49,612 nt of DNA from an uncultured Shimia sp. (GTDB lineage Bacteria; Pseudomonadota; Alphaproteobacteria; Rhodobacterales; Rhodobacteraceae), in NCBI GenBank assembly GCA_937897325.1, contig CALCOY010000060.1:1-49612 (forward strand), in the 5' to 3' direction. Positions within the stretch are counted from its first letter, which is position 1, and each line of letters opens with the position of its first letter. The notes beneath the pieces are model-generated. The model was not told the DNA's origin. It made no database searches and saw only the letters and a program-made list of their open reading frames with translations. Made by a program: the position numbers and the translations under genes. Below are positions 1-7,031 of this stretch, piece after piece.

Positions 1-228
1 ATGCCAAACAGGTCAATGATTTGCGCAGCTTTCTTCAGCAGCATCCGGCATGTCGAAAGGAATCCGCATGACGAGGTTTCAGCTCATAACAGGCCTCATA
101 CTTGCCGGACCCTAGGTAACAGCCCATCCATCAACAGGATGACAACCGACCATCGCCTCGGACACCCAGCCCATGGTTTTCGGACTGGCCGAAGCCTTAG
201 CTTTCTTGGCGTTCTGATCAAATTCGTG

Positions 229-690
229 CATCCGATTTGGGAAAAGATACGGTCGGTATGGCTATCGCAAGGTCGTCCCGGTTGCGCCATTGGTTCTTGC
301 ACCCGATGGACGACGAACTGCTACGCCTTGGGGGATCTCGTGCACGACAAGCTCGGCAATGGCCGCAGCTACAAGATGCTCACGGTGCTGAATGAGTTCA
401 CGCCACAGGCATTGGCATTGGCATTGGCGTTGGCGGTGACAGCGCGCACCCAGATGGACGCCGACGGCGTCCTTTCCACTGCTGCTGAGGCCCGGCACGC
501 CAGAGCACATCCGATAAGACAACGAGCGGTTCAATGGCACGCTGCGCGGGAAGGTTCTCAATGCCGACTGGTTCAAGACCACCGAACACGCATAGATCGC
601 CAAAAGACACGGGCTGAAGAAATACAATCACACCCGCCCACATCAGGCCTTCAACATGCACCCGCCCGGCCCGGAAACACTATGAGAGAT
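229..690 (+). pseudogene. Decayed IS3-family transposase (orfB) remnant
   Basis: Translating piecewise in shifting frames gives blocks typical of the IS3-family orfB integrase domain: RYGRYGYRKV near 240, DLVHDKLGNGRSYKMLTVL near 340-390, NERFNGTLRGKVLNADWFKTTE near 520-585, and KKYNHTRPHQAF near 617-655. The blocks lie in the order of an intact transposase, but frameshifts and a stop (tag near 593) separate them, and most of the DDE core between 440 and 510 is scrambled. A hexamer tandem repeat expands the Ala-Leu stretch at 409-432. The long open frame across 1-816 is fortuitous. No terminal inverted repeats could be placed. It is a dead mobile-element relic. Confidence 0.75.
409..432 (+). 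repeat. Hexanucleotide tandem repeat in the IS3 relic
   Basis: There are four head-to-tail copies of GCATTG, the last reading GCGTTG. They encode an Ala-Leu run where related transposases have a short QALAL-type stretch. This is most simply slipped-strand expansion after the element lost function. Confidence 0.7.
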
Positions 691-1167
691 AGCAAAATCC
701 ATGGACTAGACATCGGGCGCTGCAAACCGAATGGTTCCGCACCGCGAAACTCGTTTGAAGCGCAGTCCATTACTGGCCAGGGAAATGCAATCGGTGCTGG
801 CCAAATGATCTCGTAAACAGGCGTCCGCAACTTCCAGTAACCTTGCAACAGTCAGCCCATAGGAGTCGAGCTGCACAGCTTGGAAAGCCCTTTCTATTCA
901 AACGATGACAGGCTTCCGAGCCTACAAGTGAGTTCACTTTCCAAGTCAGGAAATTTGTTTGAATCTTTTTGTCCGATCAGCCACTTTTCATTGAAACTGA
1001 ATTCGGTGCCTACCCAATTGACCACCCCTTACCGCAATCAAAAGACCAAGCTTACGCTAGATCTTTGGCGACCGTCGCAGACAACCAAATCCCGCTTGGG
1101 AAAGCTGGTTCTCTTTGTCATTTCAGGTAGAATGACACTGTTGACTAGCTTGGCGATTTGACCGGAC
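691..1167. other. Stretch without a recognisable gene
   Basis: This follows the IS3 relic and is more AT-rich than the rest of the window between about 880 and 1130. The 93-residue open frame at 880-1161 has no family features, no good ribosome binding site and codon use unlike its neighbours, so I do not call it. The promoter for the gene at 1168 must lie here, but no convincing -35/-10 pair stands out. Confidence 0.5.
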
Positions 1168-1548
1168 ATGCTAAGCCGCGCCCTTTATTGGACCGCTGTC
1201 GCATATGCGGCGGCCGCCGCGATCATTGTCGCGGCGGAGTTCATCCAGTTCAGCTTGCCGCGCTTCATCGAGGCCTTTCAGAACGGCACCTCCGGCATGA
1301 TCCGCGTCACCCCGACAATTGCCTTGCCTGTCGGCATCGCACTCGCCTTGGTCCTAAGATCCGGTGCCGCGCTCTGGCTCTTTGCAACCTACGTTCTGGC
1401 CTATCAACTGCCATACCTTCTGGGCGTCGATCCCTTTGGCGGGCCGGGGACTGGCTTGCACGCCCTCTCCCGCCACCCGCTCTGGATCCTTATCTGCTTT
1501 GCCATCCTGCTCTGGTTGATCCGCAAGAACGAGCTGCGCCGCCCATGA
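1168..1548 (+). CDS. Small hydrophobic membrane protein, unknown function
   Basis: This is a 126-residue protein with three to four hydrophobic segments, at about residues 5-28, 48-62, 66-85 and 104-120. The loops are short, and the positively charged tail (RKNELRRP) suggests a cytoplasmic C-terminus. I do not recognise the family. The stop overlaps the start of the next gene (ATGA at 1545-1548), so the two are probably translationally coupled. The ATG at 1168 is the only reasonable start, but its ribosome binding site is weak. The role is unknown. Confidence 0.65.
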   Translation: MLSRALYWTAVAYAAAAAIIVAAEFIQFSLPRFIEAFQNGTSGMIRVTPTIALPVGIALALVLRSGAALWLFATYVLAYQLPYLLGVDPFGGPGTGLHALSRHPLWILICFAILLWLIRKNELRRP

Positions 1549-2012
1549 AACACGCGGCCGCAATTCTCGCATCCTTTGCCCTTTGCACCTCCCGCGATAT
1601 CCGCGCGGGCTCCGGCATACCCCCTGCCTCCGCCGCCCTTCAGGCCGGCGCTATCCTTCTCATCAGATCTGACCGCGAATTGCACCTGATGACGAATGGC
1701 GCGGCGATGCGCAAATACCACATCTCGCTTGGCGCCGCCTCACAAGGCCACAGATGTCGGGAAAAAGACGAACAAACGCTCGAAGGCAACTACGTGATCG
1801 ACTGGCGCTATCCCAATTCGGTCGCGACCCTCAGCCCGCATATCTCTGACCCCGACGCGAACGACTTCTCAAGGGCCGCAGCCCGCAACGTCTCGCCCAG
1901 TTGGAACATCATCATCCAAGGCCTGCCAAATGGCCGGAGCTTTCTTGGAGCGCTCCACCGGCCATGGGACTGGACGGATGGCTGCATCGCCGTCACAAAT
2001 GCAGAAATCTGA
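1545..2012 (+). CDS. L,D-transpeptidase (YkuD) family protein, probably inactive
   Basis: This resembles short periplasmic YkuD-domain proteins that cross-link or modify peptidoglycan. Recognisable parts are YHISLGA...GHR, EGNYVIDWRYPNS, LPNG and the catalytic-cysteine block DWTDGCIAVTNAEI. Several features point to loss of function. The conserved His of the I-H-G motif is Gln (IIIQGLPNG). The K/G-rich stretch after GH is scrambled. A TGA at 2010-2012 stops translation, although the same frame continues as PLVPNGTPIEIVEKT to a TGA at 2058-2060, matching the family's usual C-terminus. That downstream stop overlaps the next ATG as ATGA, showing where the gene used to end. The N-terminus is a weak signal peptide. 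The family assignment is fairly sure, activity doubtful. Confidence 0.7.
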   Translation: MKHAAAILASFALCTSRDIRAGSGIPPASAALQAGAILLIRSDRELHLMTNGAAMRKYHISLGAASQGHRCREKDEQTLEGNYVIDWRYPNSVATLSPHISDPDANDFSRAAARNVSPSWNIIIQGLPNGRSFLGALHRPWDWTDGCIAVTNAEI

Positions 2013-2056
2013 CCCCTCGTCCCAAATGGCACCCCGATCGAGATTGTAGAAAAGAC

Positions 2057-2446
2057 ATGACCCCTGAACTCCACATCCTCATCCTCGCGGGCCTTCTGCA
2101 AGTCGTGCAGTTCGTTCTCTACTCGATTGCTGCAAATCTGCAGGTTGGCCCGAAACAGGCGATGTCTCCTCGCGATCAGAAGATCGAATTGACCGGCACG
2201 GCGGGACGACTGCAACGCGCCATGAACAACCATTTCGAGGGCCTGATCCTCTTTGGCATCGCCGCTATCGCCATCACACTCACCGGCAAATCCTCGGCCC
2301 TCACCCAGATCTGCGCAAGCGCCTACCTCATCGCCCGCATCTTCTACATCCCGGCCTATGTGCAGGGGCTCGCACCATGGCGCTCCATCATCTGGATGAT
2401 CGGTCTTGCGGCGACCGTTGTCCTCCTGATCGTAGCGCTCCTGTGA
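2057..2446 (+). CDS. MAPEG family membrane protein
   Basis: This is a 129-residue protein with four hydrophobic helices. Its pattern is that of the MAPEG superfamily (membrane-associated proteins in eicosanoid and glutathione metabolism): QVGPKQAMSPRD after helix 1, R-x-x-R-A-x-x-N-x-x-E (GRLQRAMNNHFEG) at the start of helix 2, and the ARIFYIPAYVQG segment between helices 3 and 4. Bacterial members are often of unknown substrate; some bind glutathione. The start at 2057 gives the usual length and overlaps the ancestral stop of the upstream transpeptidase gene. A GC-rich palindrome at 2493-2505 just downstream may be its terminator. Confidence 0.85.
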   Translation: MTPELHILILAGLLQVVQFVLYSIAANLQVGPKQAMSPRDQKIELTGTAGRLQRAMNNHFEGLILFGIAAIAITLTGKSSALTQICASAYLIARIFYIPAYVQGLAPWRSIIWMIGLAATVVLLIVALL

Positions 2447-2528
2447 TCTTCTCTGGGACCAGAACATCCCGCGGGAGGCGCCGCAGGCGACAGGGGCAGC
2501 GCCCCCAAACCCCGCCCCACACCGGCGC

Positions 2529-2570
2529 GATACCGACACAATACCGACGTGAAACAGACGTCCAAAATCG
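2529..2570 (+). repeat. 11-bp phased ATACCGAC repeats before lpd
   Basis: Copies ATACCGAC at 2530-2537, ATACCGAC at 2541-2548, AAACAGAC at 2552-2559 and a weaker CAAAATCG at 2563-2570 are spaced exactly 11 bp, about one helical turn. The array ends 13 bp before the lpd ATG, so it covers the leader or promoter. A second array of the same unit lies at 15804-15856. The spacing suits a protein binding one face of the helix, but no binding protein is known to me. Confidence 0.6.
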
Positions 2571-2583
2571 AAGGATCTGACCT

Positions 2584-3972
2584 ATGGCAAGTTACGACGT
2601 CATCATCATCGGCAGCGGCCCCGGCGGCTATGTCTGCGCCATCCGCTGCGCACAGCTTGGACTGAAAACGGCCTGTGTCGAAGGGCGCGAGACGCTCGGA
2701 GGGACCTGTCTCAACATCGGTTGCATCCCCTCGAAGGCCCTGCTCCATGCAAGCCACATGTTGCACGAGGCAGAACACAACTTCGCCTCCATGGGTCTCA
2801 AGGGCAAGGCACCCTCCGTCGATTGGAAGCAGATGCTGGCCTACAAGGAAGACACGATCGGTCAGAATACGAAGGGTATCGAATTTCTGTTCAAAAAGAA
2901 CAAGATCGACTGGCTCAAGGGCTGGGGCTCCATTCCCCAAACGGGCAAGGTCAAAGTCGGAGACCAGGTCCACGAGGCCAAGAACATCATCATCGCTTCT
3001 GGCTCTGAACCGACAAGCCTGCCGGGCGTTGAGGTGGACGAGAAGGTCGTAGTGACCTCTACCGGCGCGCTGGAACTGGGCAAAATCCCGAAAAAGATGG
3101 TCGTGATAGGCGCGGGCGTAATCGGACTGGAATTAGGAAGTGTTTACAAGCGCTTGGGCTCCGAGGTCACCGTGATCGAATACCTTGATGCGATCACGCC
3201 CGGCATGGATGCAGAAGTGCAAAAGACGTTCCAGCGCATCCTAAAGAAGCAGGGGATTGACTTCATCATGGGCGCAGCGGTTCAAAAGACCGAGGCCACG
3301 AAGACCAAGGCAAAAGTTCATTACAAGCTGCGCAAGGATGACAGCGATCACGTGCTGGATGCCGACGTCGTTCTGCTCGCGACTGGGCGCAAACCCTATA
3401 CGGACGGGCTGGGCCTCGACTCAATTGGGATCAAGATGTCGGATCGCGGCCAGATCGAAGTCGACGCCCATTGGCAGACCAACGTCAAGGGCATCTATGC
3501 CATCGGCGACTGCATCACCGGCCCCATGCTGGCGCATAAAGCCGAAGATGAAGGCATGGCCGCAGCCGAGCAGGTTGCGGGCAAACACGGCCACGTCAAT
3601 TACGGCGTCATCCCGGGTGTGATCTACACGCATCCCGAGGTTGCAAATGTGGGCGAAACCGAAGAATCTCTGAAAGATCAGGGCCGTAAGTACAAGGCCG
3701 GCAAGTTTAGTTTCATGGGCAACGGCCGAGCCAAAGCCAACTTTGCCGCCGACGGTTTCGTCAAGATCCTCGCCGATGCAGAGACCGACCGCATCCTTGG
3801 CGCGCATATCATTGGCCCTGCTGCGGGCGACCTTGTTCATGAGATCTGCGTTGCGATGGAGTTTGGTGCCTCCGCCGAAGATCTTGCGATGACCTGCCAC
3901 GCCCACCCCACCTATTCCGAGGCTGTTCGCGAAGCCGCGCTCGCTTGCGGCGATGGTCCGATCCACAGCTAG
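2584..3972 (+). CDS. lpd: Dihydrolipoyl dehydrogenase (E3)
   Basis: This is the FAD-dependent E3 component that reoxidises dihydrolipoamide, passing electrons to NAD+, in the 2-oxoglutarate or pyruvate dehydrogenase complex. It has 462 residues, normal for the family. Visible motifs are the N-terminal FAD fingerprint IIGSGPGGY (8-16), the redox disulfide GGTCLNIGC (Cys42 and Cys47), the NAD fingerprint [13 protein letters not shown] near 173-185, the second FAD contact YAIGDC near 306, and the C-terminal HAHPTYSEA with the catalytic His-Glu pair. An AAGG ribosome binding site precedes the ATG. It stands alone here, away from sucA/sucB or pdh genes; in related bacteria lpd is often the last gene of the odh operon. 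The phased repeats upstream may regulate it. Confidence 0.95.
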   Translation: MASYDVIIIGSGPGGYVCAIRCAQLGLKTACVEGRETLGGTCLNIGCIPSKALLHASHMLHEAEHNFASMGLKGKAPSVDWKQMLAYKEDTIGQNTKGIEFLFKKNKIDWLKGWGSIPQTGKVKVGDQVHEAKNIIIASGSEPTSLPGVEVDEKVVVTSTGALELGKIPKKMVVIGAGVIGLELGSVYKRLGSEVTVIEYLDAITPGMDAEVQKTFQRILKKQGIDFIMGAAVQKTEATKTKAKVHYKLRKDDSDHVLDADVVLLATGRKPYTDGLGLDSIGIKMSDRGQIEVDAHWQTNVKGIYAIGDCITGPMLAHKAEDEGMAAAEQVAGKHGHVNYGVIPGVIYTHPEVANVGETEESLKDQGRKYKAGKFSFMGNGRAKANFAADGFVKILADAETDRILGAHIIGPAAGDLVHEICVAMEFGASAEDLAMTCHAHPTYSEAVREAALACGDGPIHS

Positions 3973-4186
3973 TTAAGGGACATGAATTCGAAGCGAACCG
4001 TCGGAAGGATCCCTGAACTGAGCTGGGCCATCTGATGTTCGGCAGGTCTTTGCGCACAGAAACGTGACTGAGCGGATACGAGACCTATCTGGTGTGCGGT
4101 AAGTGAGTGTGCGGCGCTTCGTCGCGCACAAACAGACCGGACCCATCGCGCCGCGAAGGGCAAGTGACCAAAAAAGGATCAGGACT
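3973..4186. promoter_or_regulatory. Intergenic leader before fasciclin gene
   Basis: This 214-bp gap has no gene. It holds an inverted repeat, TGTGCG/CGCACA at 4108-4113 and 4125-4130, without a T-run, so it is more likely a leader structure than a terminator. The ribosome binding site AAAGGATC sits at about 4173-4180. The 190-residue open frame starting at 4103 is an upstream extension that would hide the lipoprotein signal. Confidence 0.3.
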
Positions 4187-4675
4187 ATGGAACGTCGTAA
4201 CGTATTGAAATTGATGGGTGGCGGTGCCGCTCTTGCCGCTCTGGCGGCCTGCGCCCAGCCGGGCAACGACATCGTCGATATCGCTTCGGGCGATCCGAAT
4301 TTCTCAACGCTTGTGGCCGCTCTGGGTGCGGCCGGTCTGGTCGAAACACTGCAAGGCCCCGGCCCTTTCACCGTGTTTGCACCTACAAACGCGGCTTTCG
4401 ACAAGCTTCCCGCTGGCACGGTCGAAAGCCTTCTTCAGCCCGAGAATGTGGACCAGTTGCGCAGCATCCTGACCTACCACGTCGTGCCGGGCAACATCAC
4501 CTCGGACCAGATCATCGGCACACGTCAGCGCGTGGCGACCGTGCAGGGCGGCACAGTACATGTCGATGGCACAGGTAAGGTCGGTGTGCGGGTTAACAAC
4601 GCAAATGTCACGCAGGCCGACATCATCGCCTCGAATGGCGTGATCCACGTGATCGACAAGGTGCTGCTGCCCTAA
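4187..4675 (+). CDS. Fasciclin-domain lipoprotein
   Basis: This 162-residue protein begins with an RR-containing signal peptide and lipobox (LAALAAC, Cys at 23), so it is probably an exported lipoprotein. The rest is one fasciclin (FAS1) domain: the H1 motif FTVFAPTNAAFDKLP, the LTYHVVPG block, and the H2 region with NGVIHVIDKVLLP at the C-terminus. Bacterial FAS1 proteins are surface or periplasmic, often linked to adhesion, but the exact role is unclear. ATG 4187 is chosen because it sits right behind the ribosome binding site and gives a clean signal peptide. It is convergent with the next gene, with a 6-bp gap. Confidence 0.9.
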   Translation: MERRNVLKLMGGGAALAALAACAQPGNDIVDIASGDPNFSTLVAALGAAGLVETLQGPGPFTVFAPTNAAFDKLPAGTVESLLQPENVDQLRSILTYHVVPGNITSDQIIGTRQRVATVQGGTVHVDGTGKVGVRVNNANVTQADIIASNGVIHVIDKVLLP

Positions 4676-4681
4676 CAGCCG

Positions 4682-5284
4682 TTACCACATGGTCCGGGCG
4701 GCACGCTCGGGCCATGCGGTGTCATAAGCAGGCCCACCCTCTTCACCCGATGACACCTCGGCCAGTATCTCGCCAACGCTGGGCAGATCCGGTGCCGATA
4801 CCCCGGACCATACGCCTGCCCGCATGATCGCCCGCGCACATTGGGCATAAACCTCCGAGATCTGGATCACGATCACCGTTGCCGGCACCTTTCCATCTCG
4901 CTCAAAGCCTTGGCGCAGATCGACATCTGCGCTCAGCCGTGCCTCGCCGTTGATCCGAACGACGTTGTTCGACCCCGGCACCATGAACATCAGCGAAACG
5001 CGCCCATCCCGAACGATATTGCGCAGCGAATCCAAGCGGTTGTTCCCGCGCCAATCGGGCATCAGCAACGTCTTAGAGTTCAACTCTCTGACAACCGAGC
5101 CGTCGTCACCACGCGGGCTGCCTTCAGTCCCTTCCGGACCCACCGTCGTCACGACACAGAAACGCGACGCCATCACCCATTTTCGATAAAGCGGCGTAAG
5201 GTGGTCGGCGACTTTGCGCAAGGAGGGTGCGCCCGGCGCGCCGTAATGGGTCTCAAGCTCTGCGATGTTCTCGATGAAATCCAA
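4682..5284 (-). CDS. Pyridoxamine 5'-phosphate oxidase family flavoprotein
   Basis: This 200-residue protein has the split-barrel fold signature of PNPOx-like FMN-binding proteins: SRFCVVTTVGPEGTEGSPRGDD, then LLMPDWRGNNRLDSLRNIVRDGRVSLMFMVPG, then INGEARLS. It resembles the MSMEG_1061-type subgroup, whose substrate is not settled, so it should not be read as PdxH. The start is TTG at 5284, supported by an AAAGGAT box and by the MDFIENIAELE beginning. It begins 3 bp after the plsC stop, so the two form one operon. Confidence 0.85.
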   Translation of the reverse strand: MDFIENIAELETHYGAPGAPSLRKVADHLTPLYRKWVMASRFCVVTTVGPEGTEGSPRGDDGSVVRELNSKTLLMPDWRGNNRLDSLRNIVRDGRVSLMFMVPGSNNVVRINGEARLSADVDLRQGFERDGKVPATVIVIQISEVYAQCARAIMRAGVWSGVSAPDLPSVGEILAEVSSGEEGGPAYDTAWPERAARTMW

Positions 5285-5287
5285 CCG

Positions 5288-6001
5288 CTATCCTTTCGCC
5301 TCGTCCAGCAGCGCGTTTGACCGCGTCTCGACCTGTTCCTCAAGCTGCGTCAGAAACGCCTCGCGGCCAAGCCCGTGTTTCATCTCCGGCAGGAACTCCA
5401 CAACAGCAAGACCAGGCCTGCGCAGAATACCCTTACGCGGCCAGAAGAGCCCGACATTCGTCGCCACCGGCACGCAGGGCTGTCCAAGCTGTTCATAAAG
5501 CACGTACGTGCCCACCTTGTAGGGCTTATGCTCTCCCGGCGCGACCCGAGTACCCTGGCTGTAGATGATCAACTGGCCAGGATCCACACGCCCGGCTTCT
5601 ACATCATCGACCATCTTCTGGATTGCCGCCCCCCGTTTGCCCCGCGCAACCGGAACGCAGCCCAATCGCTTGGCGTAGATGCCGATGATCGGGGTCCAGA
5701 GGAGTTCACGTTTCATAATGAATTTGCCTGCCGGCACCGCGTGAAAGATCATCATGATATCGAGGAAGGATTGATGCTTGGCCGCGATCAGCACTTCGCT
5801 CTTTGGAGGTGTGCCCCGCACCTCGCAGCGGATGCCCACCATCCAGCGCGCCGTCCAGAAAACCCATCTACAATATGTCTTGCAAGCCGCAAATGCCCCG
5901 TTGCGCGACACAATCGCATAAGGCGCGAAGATCAGCCCGATCACCAGCATCATCAGGTAGATCTGGAACACATAGACCGCAGATATCAGCCACCGGATCA
6001 T
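5288..6001 (-). CDS. plsC: 1-acyl-sn-glycerol-3-phosphate acyltransferase (PlsC-like)
   Basis: This is a membrane acyltransferase that makes phosphatidic acid from lysophosphatidic acid. An N-terminal transmembrane helix (about 5-27) is followed by the catalytic HX4D motif (His76 to Asp81, KHQSFLD), the substrate motif YSQGTRVAPGE (usually EGTR, here QGTR), and the CVPVATNVG block. The length of 237 fits the family. It is the first gene of a two-gene operon with the flavoprotein. A 223-bp gap separates its start from the divergent zinc-ribbon gene and contains the promoters. Confidence 0.9.
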   Translation of the reverse strand: MIRWLISAVYVFQIYLMMLVIGLIFAPYAIVSRNGAFAACKTYCRWVFWTARWMVGIRCEVRGTPPKSEVLIAAKHQSFLDIMMIFHAVPAGKFIMKRELLWTPIIGIYAKRLGCVPVARGKRGAAIQKMVDDVEAGRVDPGQLIIYSQGTRVAPGEHKPYKVGTYVLYEQLGQPCVPVATNVGLFWPRKGILRRPGLAVVEFLPEMKHGLGREAFLTQLEEQVETRSNALLDEAKG

Positions 6002-6224
6002 CGTGCGAGTCCCCCTTGATCATGAGGGAAAAGTACCTGCCAACCGGCCCCGACCCGGCCCGCTATCCTGAACTTGATCACATCTGTCCCTGTCTTTTCG
6101 ATCTGTTGTGCCTCAGCACCATCGGTCTTTCAATCCATGGCGCGCTTTTGGCCGTCATGCACAATGCGCTTTTCTGCACTTTCGCCACGCCATAAGATAC
6201 CCTTCAATGCGAATAGGTGGTGTG

Positions 6225-7022
6225 ATGCGACTGGTCTGTCCGAATTGTGATGCACAATACGAGATCCCCGATGAGGTGATGCCTCAAGAAGGGCGCGAGG
6301 TGCAGTGCTCTAGCTGCGGCGTCACCTGGTTTCAGGCCCATCCAGATTTTCCGCTGACCGACGGTGCTGGCGATGCACCCGTCGCTGTTAAACCAACGCC
6401 CAAAACCGCGCCACCAGAACCACCCATGAAAAGCTTTGTGGAGGCCCCCGCCCCCAAGCCGCCCAAGGATGCTCCCCAGCGGCGCCCGAAAGAGCTTGAC
6501 CCAGAAGTGGCCGAAATCCTGCGAGAAGAGGCGAAATGGGAGGCCGAAGCCCGCAAGCGGGAAAGTGTACCGCTGGAAACGCAGCCAGATCTTGGACTCG
6601 AAACGCCCACACCGGCCGAGCCGGAGCCCGCGGCATCTGCAGCGCCGGTTCCCCCGAAGGCTGCATCAGCCGCCATTCCCACGGGGCCGCGACGTGATCA
6701 ATTGCCCGACATTGATGAAATCAACTCGACCCTGCGCGCGCAGCAACGCAAGGATGGCATAAATGGAGGGAACCGGCGCGCCGCGCGCCGCCAAAAGCGT
6801 TCCGCCTTCCGCCGTGGCTTTGCCTTCATGCTGCTTCTCGCGTCGGTTCTGGTTGCTGTCTACGCCTTTGCACCGCAGATAGCCCAGGCCGTACCCCAGA
6901 CGGATCCTTGGCTCAGCAGCTATGTGACGCAGGTTGATCTCGGGCGTGCATGGCTCACAGATCAGGCCATGATCTTGCTCCGCTGGCTGGACGAGACCGC
7001 CGCAGCGCAAGAGAGCAATTGA
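6225..7022 (+). CDS. MJ0042-type zinc-ribbon membrane protein
   Basis: This 265-residue protein starts with a zinc-finger/thioredoxin-like ribbon (MRLVCPNCDAQYEIPD and QCSSCGVTWFQ, Cys pairs at 5/8 and 27/30). A long Pro/Ala/Glu-rich linker follows, then one transmembrane helix at about 200-222 and a short C-terminal tail. This layout is common in alphaproteobacteria; the function is unknown. ATG 6225 is preferred because it places the first Cys pair at the extreme N-terminus and follows AGGTGG. It is convergent with the TIGR02302 gene, with a 9-bp gap. Confidence 0.85.
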   Translation: MRLVCPNCDAQYEIPDEVMPQEGREVQCSSCGVTWFQAHPDFPLTDGAGDAPVAVKPTPKTAPPEPPMKSFVEAPAPKPPKDAPQRRPKELDPEVAEILREEAKWEAEARKRESVPLETQPDLGLETPTPAEPEPAASAAPVPPKAASAAIPTGPRRDQLPDIDEINSTLRAQQRKDGINGGNRRAARRQKRSAFRRGFAFMLLLASVLVAVYAFAPQIAQAVPQTDPWLSSYVTQVDLGRAWLTDQAMILLRWLDETAAAQESN

Positions 7023-7031
7023 GATTACAAG

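Noticed and set aside
1-816. 271-residue open frame across the start of the window
   Set aside because: It cuts across several frames of the IS3 relic; only one short part of it (DLVHDKLGNGRSYKMLTVL) is transposase-like, and the rest has no protein features.
880-1161. 93-residue open frame
   Set aside because: AT-rich, no domain, no good ribosome binding site, codon use unlike neighbours.
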